Source of the DNA: CAIJMU01 sp035531315
GTDB lineage: Bacteria > Spirochaetota > Spirochaetia > Treponematales > Rectinemataceae
Direction: 5' to 3'
Length of the DNA stretch: 64,000 nt
Assembly (NCBI GenBank): GCA_035531315.1
Contig: DATKTD010000340.1
Span: 6,160 to 70,159, forward strand
Both the position numbers and the translations under genes were made by a program. Numbering within the stretch: position 1 is the first letter of the stretch; each line of letters begins with the position of its first letter. The notes beneath the pieces are model-generated. The model was not told where the DNA came from and did not search any database. It saw only the letters and a list, made by a program, of their open reading frames with translations. Below, piece after piece: positions 32,309 through 39,850 of this stretch.

Positions 32309-35300
32309 TCAGCGATAGTCCTCCCAGGGCCGTATCTCGAGGCCCATGTCCCTCTCGTGCCTGAGCGAATGGATGAAGCTCCGGGCAACCTTGATGTTGG
32401 TGATGAGGGGTATGTCGAAGTCGACGGCCTCCCGGCGTATCCGCCAGTCGTTTCGCAGCTCGCGCTCGCGGTTGTTCTTGGGCACGTTGATGACGAGGTC
32501 GAAGGCCCGCTCGCGCAGCATCGTCGCGATGTTCGGCTCCCTGCCCTCGAGGGGCCAGTGGAGGGCCGTCGCCGCCACGCCGTTCTCGCCGAGGAAGCGG
32601 GCCGTGCCGTGTGAGGCGAAGATCTCGCTTCCCATCTCGATAAGGGCGCGGGCGCTCTCGAGAAACTCGACCTTGTCCGCGATGGGGCCGGTCGAGAGGA
32701 GGACCCTGCGGAGGGGTCTCCGATAGCCCACCGAAAGCATGGCCTTGAGGAAGGCGTCGTCGAGATCGGTGCCGATGCAGCCCACCTCGCCGGTGCTCGC
32801 CATCTCGACGCCGCTCACCGGATCGGCTCCGTGTATCCGCGAGAAACTGAACTGGGCGGCCTTGACGCCGACCCAGCCCAGATCGAGGGCCGAGGACTCA
32901 ACGCGCGAGACCTTCTCCCCGAGGATGGCCCTGGTCGCCAACTCGATCATGTTGACGCGGGAGACCTTCGAACAGAAGGGGAAGCTCCGGCTCGCGCGGA
33001 GATTGAGCTCGATCACCATCACGCTGTTGTCGGTGGCGAGGAACTGGATGTTGAAGGGCCCGGTGATGTCGAGGGCCGTGGCGAGCCTCGCGGCGATGTC
33101 GCGGGCCTTGCGGGCCGTGGCGAGGTAGATGCGCTGGGCCGGAAGCACGACGGTGGCGTCGCCCGAATGGATTCCCGCGTTCTCGACGTGCTCGGTGAGA
33201 GTATGGAAGAGAATCTCGCCCCGCTTCGCCACGGCGTCGATCTCGATCTCCTTGGCCCCCTCGACGAACTTCGTGACCACCACCGGGTGCTCGGCCGAAA
33301 GGCCCTCGGCCAGATCGAGGGCGGCGGAAAGGCTCGCGTCGTCCCAGGCGACCTTCATGGCCGCCCCGGAAAGGACATAACTGGGACGAACGAGGACTGG
33401 ATAGCCGACGACGGCGGCGAAGGCGAGGGCCTCGGGGCGGCTCGAGAGTTCCTTCCAGGCGGGCTGATGGACGCCGAGCTCGTCGCAGAGCGCCGAGAAC
33501 TTGTGTCTGTCCTCGGCCCGGTCTATCGAAGAAGCCGGGGTCCCGAGGATGACCGATCCCGCCGTCTCGAGCCCGAGAGCCAGATTGTTCGGAACCTGGC
33601 CGCCCATCGATAGGAGGAGGCCCTCGGGGCGCTCGAAATCGCGGATGTCGAGGATCCGCTCGAGCGAGAGTTCCTCGAAGTAGAGGCGGTCGCAGACGTC
33701 CCAATCGGTGCTGACCGTCTCGGGGTTGCAGTTGACCATGATGGTGTGGCGGCCGGCCCGTCGGGCCGTCTCGACCGCGTTGACGCAGCACCAATCGAAT
33801 TCGACGCTGGAGCCGATGCGATAGGGACCCGAGCCGAGGACCATCACGCCCTTCCCCGAGGGGCTCACGTCGCCCTCGCCGCCGCCGAGCCTCGCGTCGC
33901 CATAAGTCATGTAGAGGTAATTGGCACGGGCGGGGAATTCGGCGGCCAGGGTGTCGATCTGCCTGACGAGGGGCCGTATCCCGGCCTTTTCGCGCAGGGC
34001 GCGGACCGAGCTCTCGGCCATGCCGCAGAGGGCCCCGATCCGCGCGTCGGAGAAGCCACGGCGCTTGGCCTCGAGGATGAGTCCGGCCTCGGGAGGGCGG
34101 GCAAGTGGCTTCGCCCCCGAGCCCCGCCTCGGACCGGACCCGAGGCCCTCCTCGGCCGGTCCTTCCTCCCCGCCGAGAAGCCGCTCGATCCGGAGCACAT
34201 TGGCCATCTTCGCGAGGAACCAGCGATCGATCCTCGTGATGGCGTGTATCTGGTCGACACTCATGCCTACCGCGAGGGCCCGATAGACGGCGAATATCCG
34301 TCTGTCCGTGGGGCTTCCCAGGGCTGCGCGAAGCTTGGGTCCCGGGGGGATGCTCTCGTCGGCGACCAGCCCCGAAACCCCGGTCTCGGTCATGCGGAGG
34401 GCCTTCTGGAGGGCTTCTTCGAAACTGCGGCCGATCGACATGACCTCGCCCACCGACTTCATCTCGCTGCCTATGCCCCTTTCGGCCTCGGGAAACTTGC
34501 CGAGGTCCCAGCGGGGGATCTTCACGACGCAGTAGTCGAGGGCCGGTTCGAAGCAGGACTTCGTGGCCCCCGTCATCCGGTTTTCGATGTCGACGAGGGC
34601 CTGGCCGAGGCCGAGCTTGGCGGCGACGAAGGCCAGGGGGAAGCCCGTCGCCTTCGAGGCCAGGGCCGAGCTCCGCGAGAGGCGGGCGTTCACCTCGATG
34701 ACCCGGTAGGCCGCGGAATCGGGATCGAGGGCGAACTGGACATTGCACTCGCCCACTATGCCGAGGTGGCGAACGAGGCGGATCGAGACCGATCGGAGAA
34801 GCTGGTACTCGGCGTCGTTCAGGGTCTGGGAGGGGGCGACGACGATGCTCTCGCCCGTATGGATGCCGAGGGGATCGAAATTCTCCATGTTGCAGACGGT
34901 GATGCAGTTGTCGTGGCGGTCGCGGACAACCTCGTACTCGATCTCCTTCCAGCCGCCGAGCCACTCCTCGACGAGAACCTGGGGCGACACGGCGAGGGCC
35001 CGCGCGCAGCGTCTTCGGAGTGACTTCTCGTCGCGACACATACCCGAGCCCGAGCCGCCGAGGGAATAGGCCGCCCGGAGCATCACCGGATAGCCGAGGC
35101 GGCCGGCCGCCGCGAGGGCCCCCTCGACATCGGTGGCGGCCTCGCTCCTGGGCGTGTCGATGCCGATCGAGGCGAGGGTGCGCGCGAAGAGGTCGCGGTC
35201 CTCCGTGAGCTCGATGGCGCGGACTGGGGTGCCGAGGACGCGGACGCCGAACTCCTCAAGGCTGCCGTCGCGATCGAGGGCGATGCCGCAGTTGAGGGCG

Positions 35301-35584
35301 GTCTGGCCGCCGAAGGAGAGGAGGATGCCGTCGGGTCTTTCTTTCTCGATGACCCGTCTCACGAATTCGGGCGTCACGGGGAGGAAGTAGGTCGCGTCCG
35401 CCATGCCTTCGCTGGTCTGGATGGTGGCGATGTTGGGGTTGACGAGGATGGTGGCGATGCCCTCCTCGCGCAGGGCCTTGAGGGCCTGCGAACCCGAGTA
35501 ATCGAACTCCCCGGCCTGCCCGATCCGGAGGCCCCCGGAGCCGAGAACGAGCACCTTGCGCGGCGCGGTAATGCTGTCGCTCAC
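32309..35584 (-). CDS. carB: Carbamoyl-phosphate synthase large subunit
   Basis: 1091 residues from GTG 35584. Both ATP-grasp halves are present. The first opens VLVLGSGGLRIGQAGEFDYS, and the second repeats with MVLGSGPYRIGSSVEFDWCC. Other motifs are NPNIATIQTSEGMAD and VNCNPETVSTDWD. The C-terminal MGS-like allosteric domain is present (RPLRRVLLSTGPIADKVEFL ... VINVPKNNRERELRNDWRIR). The wording of the first glycine-rich segment resembles the eukaryote-type CPS more than E. coli CarB. It overlaps carA by GTGA. It feeds carbamoyl phosphate to arginine and pyrimidine synthesis. Confidence 0.96.
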   Translation of the reverse strand: MSDSITAPRKVLVLGSGGLRIGQAGEFDYSGSQALKALREEGIATILVNPNIATIQTSEGMADATYFLPVTPEFVRRVIEKERPDGILLSFGGQTALNCGIALDRDGSLEEFGVRVLGTPVRAIELTEDRDLFARTLASIGIDTPRSEAATDVEGALAAAGRLGYPVMLRAAYSLGGSGSGMCRDEKSLRRRCARALAVSPQVLVEEWLGGWKEIEYEVVRDRHDNCITVCNMENFDPLGIHTGESIVVAPSQTLNDAEYQLLRSVSIRLVRHLGIVGECNVQFALDPDSAAYRVIEVNARLSRSSALASKATGFPLAFVAAKLGLGQALVDIENRMTGATKSCFEPALDYCVVKIPRWDLGKFPEAERGIGSEMKSVGEVMSIGRSFEEALQKALRMTETGVSGLVADESIPPGPKLRAALGSPTDRRIFAVYRALAVGMSVDQIHAITRIDRWFLAKMANVLRIERLLGGEEGPAEEGLGSGPRRGSGAKPLARPPEAGLILEAKRRGFSDARIGALCGMAESSVRALREKAGIRPLVRQIDTLAAEFPARANYLYMTYGDARLGGGEGDVSPSGKGVMVLGSGPYRIGSSVEFDWCCVNAVETARRAGRHTIMVNCNPETVSTDWDVCDRLYFEELSLERILDIRDFERPEGLLLSMGGQVPNNLALGLETAGSVILGTPASSIDRAEDRHKFSALCDELGVHQPAWKELSSRPEALAFAAVVGYPVLVRPSYVLSGAAMKVAWDDASLSAALDLAEGLSAEHPVVVTKFVEGAKEIEIDAVAKRGEILFHTLTEHVENAGIHSGDATVVLPAQRIYLATARKARDIAARLATALDITGPFNIQFLATDNSVMVIELNLRASRSFPFCSKVSRVNMIELATRAILGEKVSRVESSALDLGWVGVKAAQFSFSRIHGADPVSGVEMASTGEVGCIGTDLDDAFLKAMLSVGYRRPLRRVLLSTGPIADKVEFLESARALIEMGSEIFASHGTARFLGENGVAATALHWPLEGREPNIATMLRERAFDLVINVPKNNRERELRNDWRIRREAVDFDIPLITNIKVARSFIHSLRHERDMGLEIRPWEDYR

Positions 35585-36714
35585 TTCGTCCTCCTCGCGT
35601 CTTCGACATCGGCCAGGAAGTCGTCGATCAGGTACTCCGTATCCCTGGGGCCAGGGCAGCCCTCGGGATGGAACTGGACGGCGCGGAAGGGACCGCGCCT
35701 CGAACGTATGCCCTCGACGCTGCCGTCGTTGGCATTGACGAACCAGGGCTCCCAGTCGCGCGGTATGCTCTCCTCGCGGACCGCCCAGCCGTGGTTCTGG
35801 CTGGTGATGGAGCAGCGCCTGGTTCCCACTTCGATACAGGGTTGGTTGAGGCCTCGGTGACCGTAGGGCAGCTTGTAGGTGTCGGCGCCGGCGGCGAGGG
35901 CCATCAGCTGGTTTCCGAGACAGATGCCGAAGGTCGGTTTGTCATCCTTCAGGGCTCGCCGGATATTCGCTATGGTCCGGCCGCAGGCCTTCGGATCGCC
36001 GGGGCCGTTCGAAAGAAATACGCCGTCGTGCTCGATGCCTTCGAGGTCGTGGTCCCAGGGCAGGCGGATCACCGTGGCGCCCCGATCGAGGAGGACCCGG
36101 AGGATATTGGCCTTGGCGCCGCAATCGACGAGGGCGATGCGGGGAGCGGCCCTCCCCTCGCGATCCGGCGGCGATTCGTAGACGCGGAGCTCCTTCGGCG
36201 AGACCTCGGCGACCGGGTGGGCCAGATCCCCCGAGTCGAGATCGACGGGGAGCTCGCCATCGACGAGGATGGCCCCCCGCATCACCCCCGCCTCGCGGAG
36301 ATGCCTGATGAGGCTCCTCGTGTCGATGCCGGCTATGCCCGGTACGCCCTCGCCCTCCAACCAGGAGCCGAGGGTCGAGGCGGAATCGCGGTGGCTCGGC
36401 TCTTCGCAGGCCTCCGACACGACGAGACCCGACACCTGAATGCGCTCCGATTCGAGCTCGAGGGGAAGGCCGCGGGAGTCGAGGCGGGGGCGAGCCTTCT
36501 CGTCGAGGGGAACGCCATAGTTGCCGGCCAGGGGCCAGGCCAGGACGAGGATCTGTCCGCGGAAGGATGGATCGGTGAGGGACTGGGGATAGCCGGCCAT
36601 GCCGGTGGAGAAGACGACCTCTCCGGCCCGCGGCGAGGCCGCTCCGAAGGACCAGCCTTCGAACTCCCTGCCGTCCTCGAGGACGAGGCGAGCCGCGCGG
36701 CGTTGTGTGGTCAC
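35581..36714 (-). CDS. carA: Carbamoyl-phosphate synthase small (glutaminase) subunit
   Basis: 377 residues from GTG 36714, preceded by GGAAGGAGGCTTC. The N-terminal CPSase domain (LVLEDGREFEGWSFGA, GEVVFSTGMAGYPQSLTDPS) is followed by a class I glutamine amidotransferase with the nucleophile motif PTFGICLGNQLMAL and the catalytic His-x-Glu in VQFHPEGCPGP. Supplies ammonia to CarB. Two ARG boxes upstream predict arginine control of carAB. Confidence 0.96.
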   Translation of the reverse strand: MTTQRRAARLVLEDGREFEGWSFGAASPRAGEVVFSTGMAGYPQSLTDPSFRGQILVLAWPLAGNYGVPLDEKARPRLDSRGLPLELESERIQVSGLVVSEACEEPSHRDSASTLGSWLEGEGVPGIAGIDTRSLIRHLREAGVMRGAILVDGELPVDLDSGDLAHPVAEVSPKELRVYESPPDREGRAAPRIALVDCGAKANILRVLLDRGATVIRLPWDHDLEGIEHDGVFLSNGPGDPKACGRTIANIRRALKDDKPTFGICLGNQLMALAAGADTYKLPYGHRGLNQPCIEVGTRRCSITSQNHGWAVREESIPRDWEPWFVNANDGSVEGIRSRRGPFRAVQFHPEGCPGPRDTEYLIDDFLADVEDARRTK

Positions 36715-36784
36715 GAAGCCTCCTTCCCGCTAAAAAGCGGAATGCCTTTCGGCAACCGCGATTCCGTCGCCGGAAGGTAGGCAG

Positions 36785-36813
36785 AAAATATGCTAAAGGA
36801 GGGGCTTGCTCAA
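36785..36813 (-). promoter_or_regulatory. Probable carA promoter
   Basis: On the minus strand TTGAGC (36808-36813), a 17-base spacer and TATTTT (36785-36790), about 65 bases before the carA start. A second promoter may overlap the ARG boxes (TATACA near 36846). Confidence 0.4.
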
Positions 36814-36820
36814 GGGGTTT

Positions 36821-36858
36821 TCTGCAAATTTATGCAGATTAATGTATATTTATGCAGA
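36821..36858 (-). promoter_or_regulatory. Tandem ARG boxes (ArgR operator) upstream of carAB
   Basis: Box 1 (36821-36838) reads TCTGCAAATTTATGCAGA on the plus strand, an inverted repeat. Box 2 (36841-36858) reads AATGTATATTTATGCAGA. Both fit the 18-bp ARG-box pattern WNTGAATWWWWATTCANW at most positions and are separated by 2 bases, as ArgR hexamers require (2-3 bases). Confidence 0.7.
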
Positions 36859-36927
36859 ATGGTCGCTCATTTACTGCCGCCAGGATCGAAGGGGCAAGGG
36901 ATCGCGAGACCGAAGCCTGCCCTTGAC

Positions 36928-37704
36928 TCAGTCTCCTCCCTCATGGTCTCCGCCTTCGGCCGAAGGTCTTTCCGCCGTCGACTGGGGGCGGCTTTCAGTC
37001 TGGGTGCCTGCGCGAGCCTCGCCCCCAGCTCGACTTCTATCCTGGCTTGTTGCCGAAGGTTGGGCCTGGAAGGAGGCGATAAGGGCGATGGTCGCCTCTT
37101 CTGGCGTCATGTTCCTGGCAAGGAGGTCGGCGAGGGTCCCGCGAACTCCCCTAAAACGGGGCGTGGGCAGGGGGCTCGCCGCAAGGGCCCCGACAAGGGC
37201 AAAGCGCTGATCGGCGTTGAGCGAAAGGCCGGCGACCGCCGATAGGACGGCGACCGCGCGATCCCTCGTGGCCTGGCCGGAACCGACCCTTTTGACGGAA
37301 CCGTCGAAGGCCGCGTCTATGTCTCGACGCTGGAGGCCGGCTCGCAGGGCGATGCCGACCTGGGACATCAGGTTGCCGGCCGAAGCCGAGTCGGTCGGGA
37401 GCAAGCCCCGGGCCTCGATATCGGCAGCTACCTCGAAGAGATGATTCATCTCCAGGCTAAGGGCCGAAAGGAGGCGGTCGGGGGCCACATGCTTGCGCGC
37501 GCCCTCGGCCAGGCGCTCGGCGAGGGGACGATCGCTATGCATGTCGCTGATCGAGCGCTCGGCGAGGAGGACGAAATCCTGTCTCACGGATGCGTAGGCC
37601 TTCGCGTCGGAAGCGCGCGCGAACCAGGATTCCACGTCCTGGGCCGCGAGGGCGGTCGAACCGAGGAAGGCGAAGATGAGCCCCAGAAAAAGCCCTGGTT
37701 TCAT
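36928..37704 (-). CDS. Exported protein of ECF cluster A, unknown function
   Basis: 258 residues. Signal peptide about 1-20 (LFLGLIFAFLGSTALAA). The rest is mostly helical (LLSALSLEMNHLFEVAADIEA, DQRFALVGALAASPLPTPRF, MTPEEATIALIASFQAQ) with a polar, disordered C-terminus. The layout resembles the protein at 57131-57895 in the second ECF cluster, including an AxxLSLNADQRFALxxALAAS-like stretch against ALDASGRFGLSVQSRLALGR. ATG 37704 lies 10 bases after the anti-sigma stop; upstream residues are not signal-like. Periplasmic. Confidence 0.6.
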   Translation of the reverse strand: MKPGLFLGLIFAFLGSTALAAQDVESWFARASDAKAYASVRQDFVLLAERSISDMHSDRPLAERLAEGARKHVAPDRLLSALSLEMNHLFEVAADIEARGLLPTDSASAGNLMSQVGIALRAGLQRRDIDAAFDGSVKRVGSGQATRDRAVAVLSAVAGLSLNADQRFALVGALAASPLPTPRFRGVRGTLADLLARNMTPEEATIALIASFQAQPSATSQDRSRAGGEARAGTQTESRPQSTAERPSAEGGDHEGGD

Positions 37705-37714
37705 CGATCCAACC

Positions 37715-38329
37715 TCACAGTCGGAGGAGGCTGCCCGAGCCCCCGAAGCCATCGTCGACCTTGGCCTCGACCGAGGGGTCGGGAACCCAACGAACGCCGT
37801 CGATCACGAAGTCGTAGACGTACATCTTTCCCTTCGGCAGTTCGACCCTGAGTTCCCAGGGTTGGCCAGGATCCTTACGCCGCAACTCATGGACGGCCGG
37901 ATTCCATTTATTGAAGTCGCCGACGAGGGAGACCGTCTTGGCCGAAGGAGCGTTGAGGACGAAGAGCACCGAAACCGTGTTTCTCCGCTGAGGCGCGAGG
38001 ACGCGGGAGCCGAAGCCGGCGCCGACGAGGAAGAGGGCCAGGGCCGCCGCCGCCGCCAAAACGAGGCCCCTCGAAGAAATGGAAGAATGCCGACGCGATT
38101 CGATCCGGCCAAGCACCCGGTCGGCATAGCCCGCGGGAAGGACCGCGGCAGGGAGGGCCGAGGCACCTTCGACATCGCGGCCGATCAAAGCGAGGATCGC
38201 GTCGAAACGCGGGGCACAGGCGGCGCAACCACGCGCGTGGGTCCGGGCGGCGGCAAGGGATTCCGCCTCCGGCAAGCCTCCCGACTCCCAGGTCCGGACG
38301 AGGACTTCGACCTTCGCACACTCCATCAT
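37715..38329 (-). CDS. ZAS anti-sigma factor with C-terminal glycogen-binding (AMPK-CBM-like) domain, cluster A
   Basis: 204 residues. A zinc-binding anti-sigma motif HARGCAACAPRF (H-x3-C-x2-C) sits at about 33-44, one TM at about 85-107 (LVLAAAAALALFLVGAGFG), and a C-terminal E-set domain TVSLVGDFNKWNPAV ... GKMYVYDFVIDGVRWVPDP. The chain ends VDDGFGGSGSLLRL, nearly identical to the paralogue at 55857. The cytoplasmic part should bind the sigma factor, and the CBM-like part should lie outside the membrane and may sense a glycan. Start ATG 38329 is chosen by alignment with the paralogue; a TTG at 38335 overlapping the sigma stop is possible. Confidence 0.82.
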   Translation of the reverse strand: MMECAKVEVLVRTWESGGLPEAESLAAARTHARGCAACAPRFDAILALIGRDVEGASALPAAVLPAGYADRVLGRIESRRHSSISSRGLVLAAAAALALFLVGAGFGSRVLAPQRRNTVSVLFVLNAPSAKTVSLVGDFNKWNPAVHELRRKDPGQPWELRVELPKGKMYVYDFVIDGVRWVPDPSVEAKVDDGFGGSGSLLRL

Positions 38330-38331
38330 TT

Positions 38332-38907
38332 TCAATTACTCCCCCCGGCTAGCTCCGGTTGTGACTTTTCGAGCTTTGTCCTGAGCTTTCCCCTCGCCCT
38401 GAAGAGCCGCGACTTCACGGCCTCCTCGCCGAGGCCGAGGGCCTTCGCCGTCTCGCGTATGTCGAGGCCCGCGAAGTAGTACAGCTCCACGACGCGGCGA
38501 AGATCCGTCGAAAGCGCGGCGACCGCCCCGCGGAGCTCCTCGGCCCTGAGCCCCTCGTGGGCGGCCTCGGTCGGATCCTCCTCCGGGGCCGCCGAGAGTT
38601 CGACGGCGACGGCCTGGTTCTTTCGGGTTTCGAAGGCCCTCGAACGCCAGCGGCTCCGCACATGGTTGGCGGCGATAGCGAAGAGCCAGGCGGCGAAACT
38701 TTCGCCGACGCGAAAACGCCCCAGGGCCGACCACACGCGCACGAAGACCTCCTGCGAGGCATCGAGGGCATCCTCCTCGGAGTCGAGGCGGGAACGAAGA
38801 TAGGAGACCAGCCTGGGCCCCCATTCCTCCACGATTTCCCTGAAGGCCCCTTCATCTCCCCCGCGGGCGCGGAGGATGCGGTCGTCGATCGTTGCTGCTT
38901 CGGACAT
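38332..38907 (-). CDS. ECF-family RNA polymerase sigma factor, cluster A
   Basis: 191 residues. Region 2: FREIVEEWGPRLVSYLRSRL, DASQEVFVRVWSALGRFRVG, FAAWLFAIAANHVRS. Region 4: LSTDLRRVVELYYFAGLDIRETAKALGLGEEAVKSRLFRARGKL. The start is ATG 38907, with TAGAAT 7 bases upstream and no Shine-Dalgarno sequence. It is followed directly by its anti-sigma gene. About 45-50% of residues appear to match the paralogue at 55264 by eye. Target promoters unknown. Confidence 0.92.
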   Translation of the reverse strand: MSEAATIDDRILRARGGDEGAFREIVEEWGPRLVSYLRSRLDSEEDALDASQEVFVRVWSALGRFRVGESFAAWLFAIAANHVRSRWRSRAFETRKNQAVAVELSAAPEEDPTEAAHEGLRAEELRGAVAALSTDLRRVVELYYFAGLDIRETAKALGLGEEAVKSRLFRARGKLRTKLEKSQPELAGGSN

Positions 38908-38914
38908 TGCCGGA

Positions 38915-38920
38915 ATTCTA
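38915..38920 (-). promoter_or_regulatory. -10-like box 7 bases before ECF sigma A
   Basis: TAGAAT, then TCCGGCA, then ATG on the minus strand. Confidence 0.5.
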
Positions 38921-39150
38921 TCGACATTGCCGTCTTTCTTCCATACGTATCGCCACGGAGGGCTCGGAAAGCGATTCGGCCCGAGAGCCCGGACCCTTCT
39001 TTCATCCGAAGTTCCGCGGTCCGTCGCCGAGAAGCGGCGCGGGTGCATTTTTTTCCACGACCCTTTCGCAACCGATTTCCGGGCGGCGAGTATCCCCTTG
39101 CGTCCGGACGCGAAGACGATACGAAGAGCGCCCGGCCAAAGGAGAAGACT

Positions 39151-39714
39151 TTGAAAAAGACCCTGGCTATTCTTATCACCCTGGCTATCTTCGGTTTCGG
39201 CGCCGCGGCGCAAGGCGCGACGAACTCCACGGGCAACAGCGAGCTGGACGCCTACCTCGCCCAGCTCAACCAGGCCGGGAGCGCGAACTCCAGCACCGTC
39301 CTCGCCCAGCTCGCCAACAAGTTCAAGGTGCCCGTATCGACCCTCGACACGCTCGCCAAGGAGGGCTACAAGCCCGGCGAGATCATGTTCGCCCTCGAGC
39401 TATCCAAGGCCTCGGGGAAGAGCCTCGGGCAGGTCGTCGCCCTCGCCAAGGGCAAGGGACACGAGTGGGGCCTCGTCGCCCAGTCCCTCGGCATCAAACC
39501 CGGCTCGAAGGATTTCAAGGAGCTCGTCGGCACGGCCAAGGACGACGCCGAGACCATCAAGACCCAGACCGAGACCAAGACCGAGGTCCAGGCCGAAAGC
39601 CCCGATAACGCCGACAAGCAGGACGTCGAGACGGAGAAATCGTCCGGCCATGGCGGCAAGACCGAAGGCTCGGGCCACGAAAGCGGATCGTCCGGAGCGG
39701 GAGAGAAGGACTGA
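39151..39714 (+). CDS. Small exported protein of unknown function
   Basis: 187 residues from TTG 39151, preceded by AAAGGAGAAGAC. Signal peptide about 1-22 (TLAILITLAIFGFGAAAQG). A compact helical region (LAQLANKFKVPVSTLDTLAKEGYKPGEIMFALELSKASGKSLGQVVALA) looks like a helix-turn-helix-type repeat seen in some exported spirochaete and delta-proteobacterial proteins. The last about 70 residues are acidic and Ser/Gly/Lys-rich, probably disordered. Divergent from ECF sigma A; the upstream region to 38908 shows no other gene. Confidence 0.7.
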   Translation: MKKTLAILITLAIFGFGAAAQGATNSTGNSELDAYLAQLNQAGSANSSTVLAQLANKFKVPVSTLDTLAKEGYKPGEIMFALELSKASGKSLGQVVALAKGKGHEWGLVAQSLGIKPGSKDFKELVGTAKDDAETIKTQTETKTEVQAESPDNADKQDVETEKSSGHGGKTEGSGHESGSSGAGEKD

Positions 39715-39739
39715 AGTAGGACTATTTCAAATAACCTGA

Positions 39740-39772
39740 GCCGCCGAAAGGCGGCTTGCCGAAAGGCGGCTT
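39740..39772 (+). repeat. GAAA-loop hairpin with tandem 15-bp duplication
   Basis: GCCGCC-GAAA-GGCGGC is followed by a second copy of GCCGAAAGGCGGCTT. It resembles the hairpin after tdh (16646) and may act as a terminator for the gene at 39151. Confidence 0.5.
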
Positions 39773-39850
39773 GCCGGTCAGGCCTTCATTCGGGGGAGGC
39801 CGGATCGGCGAGGGGGGCGGGGCGAGGGCCAAGAGGCCTTCCCCGCCCCT

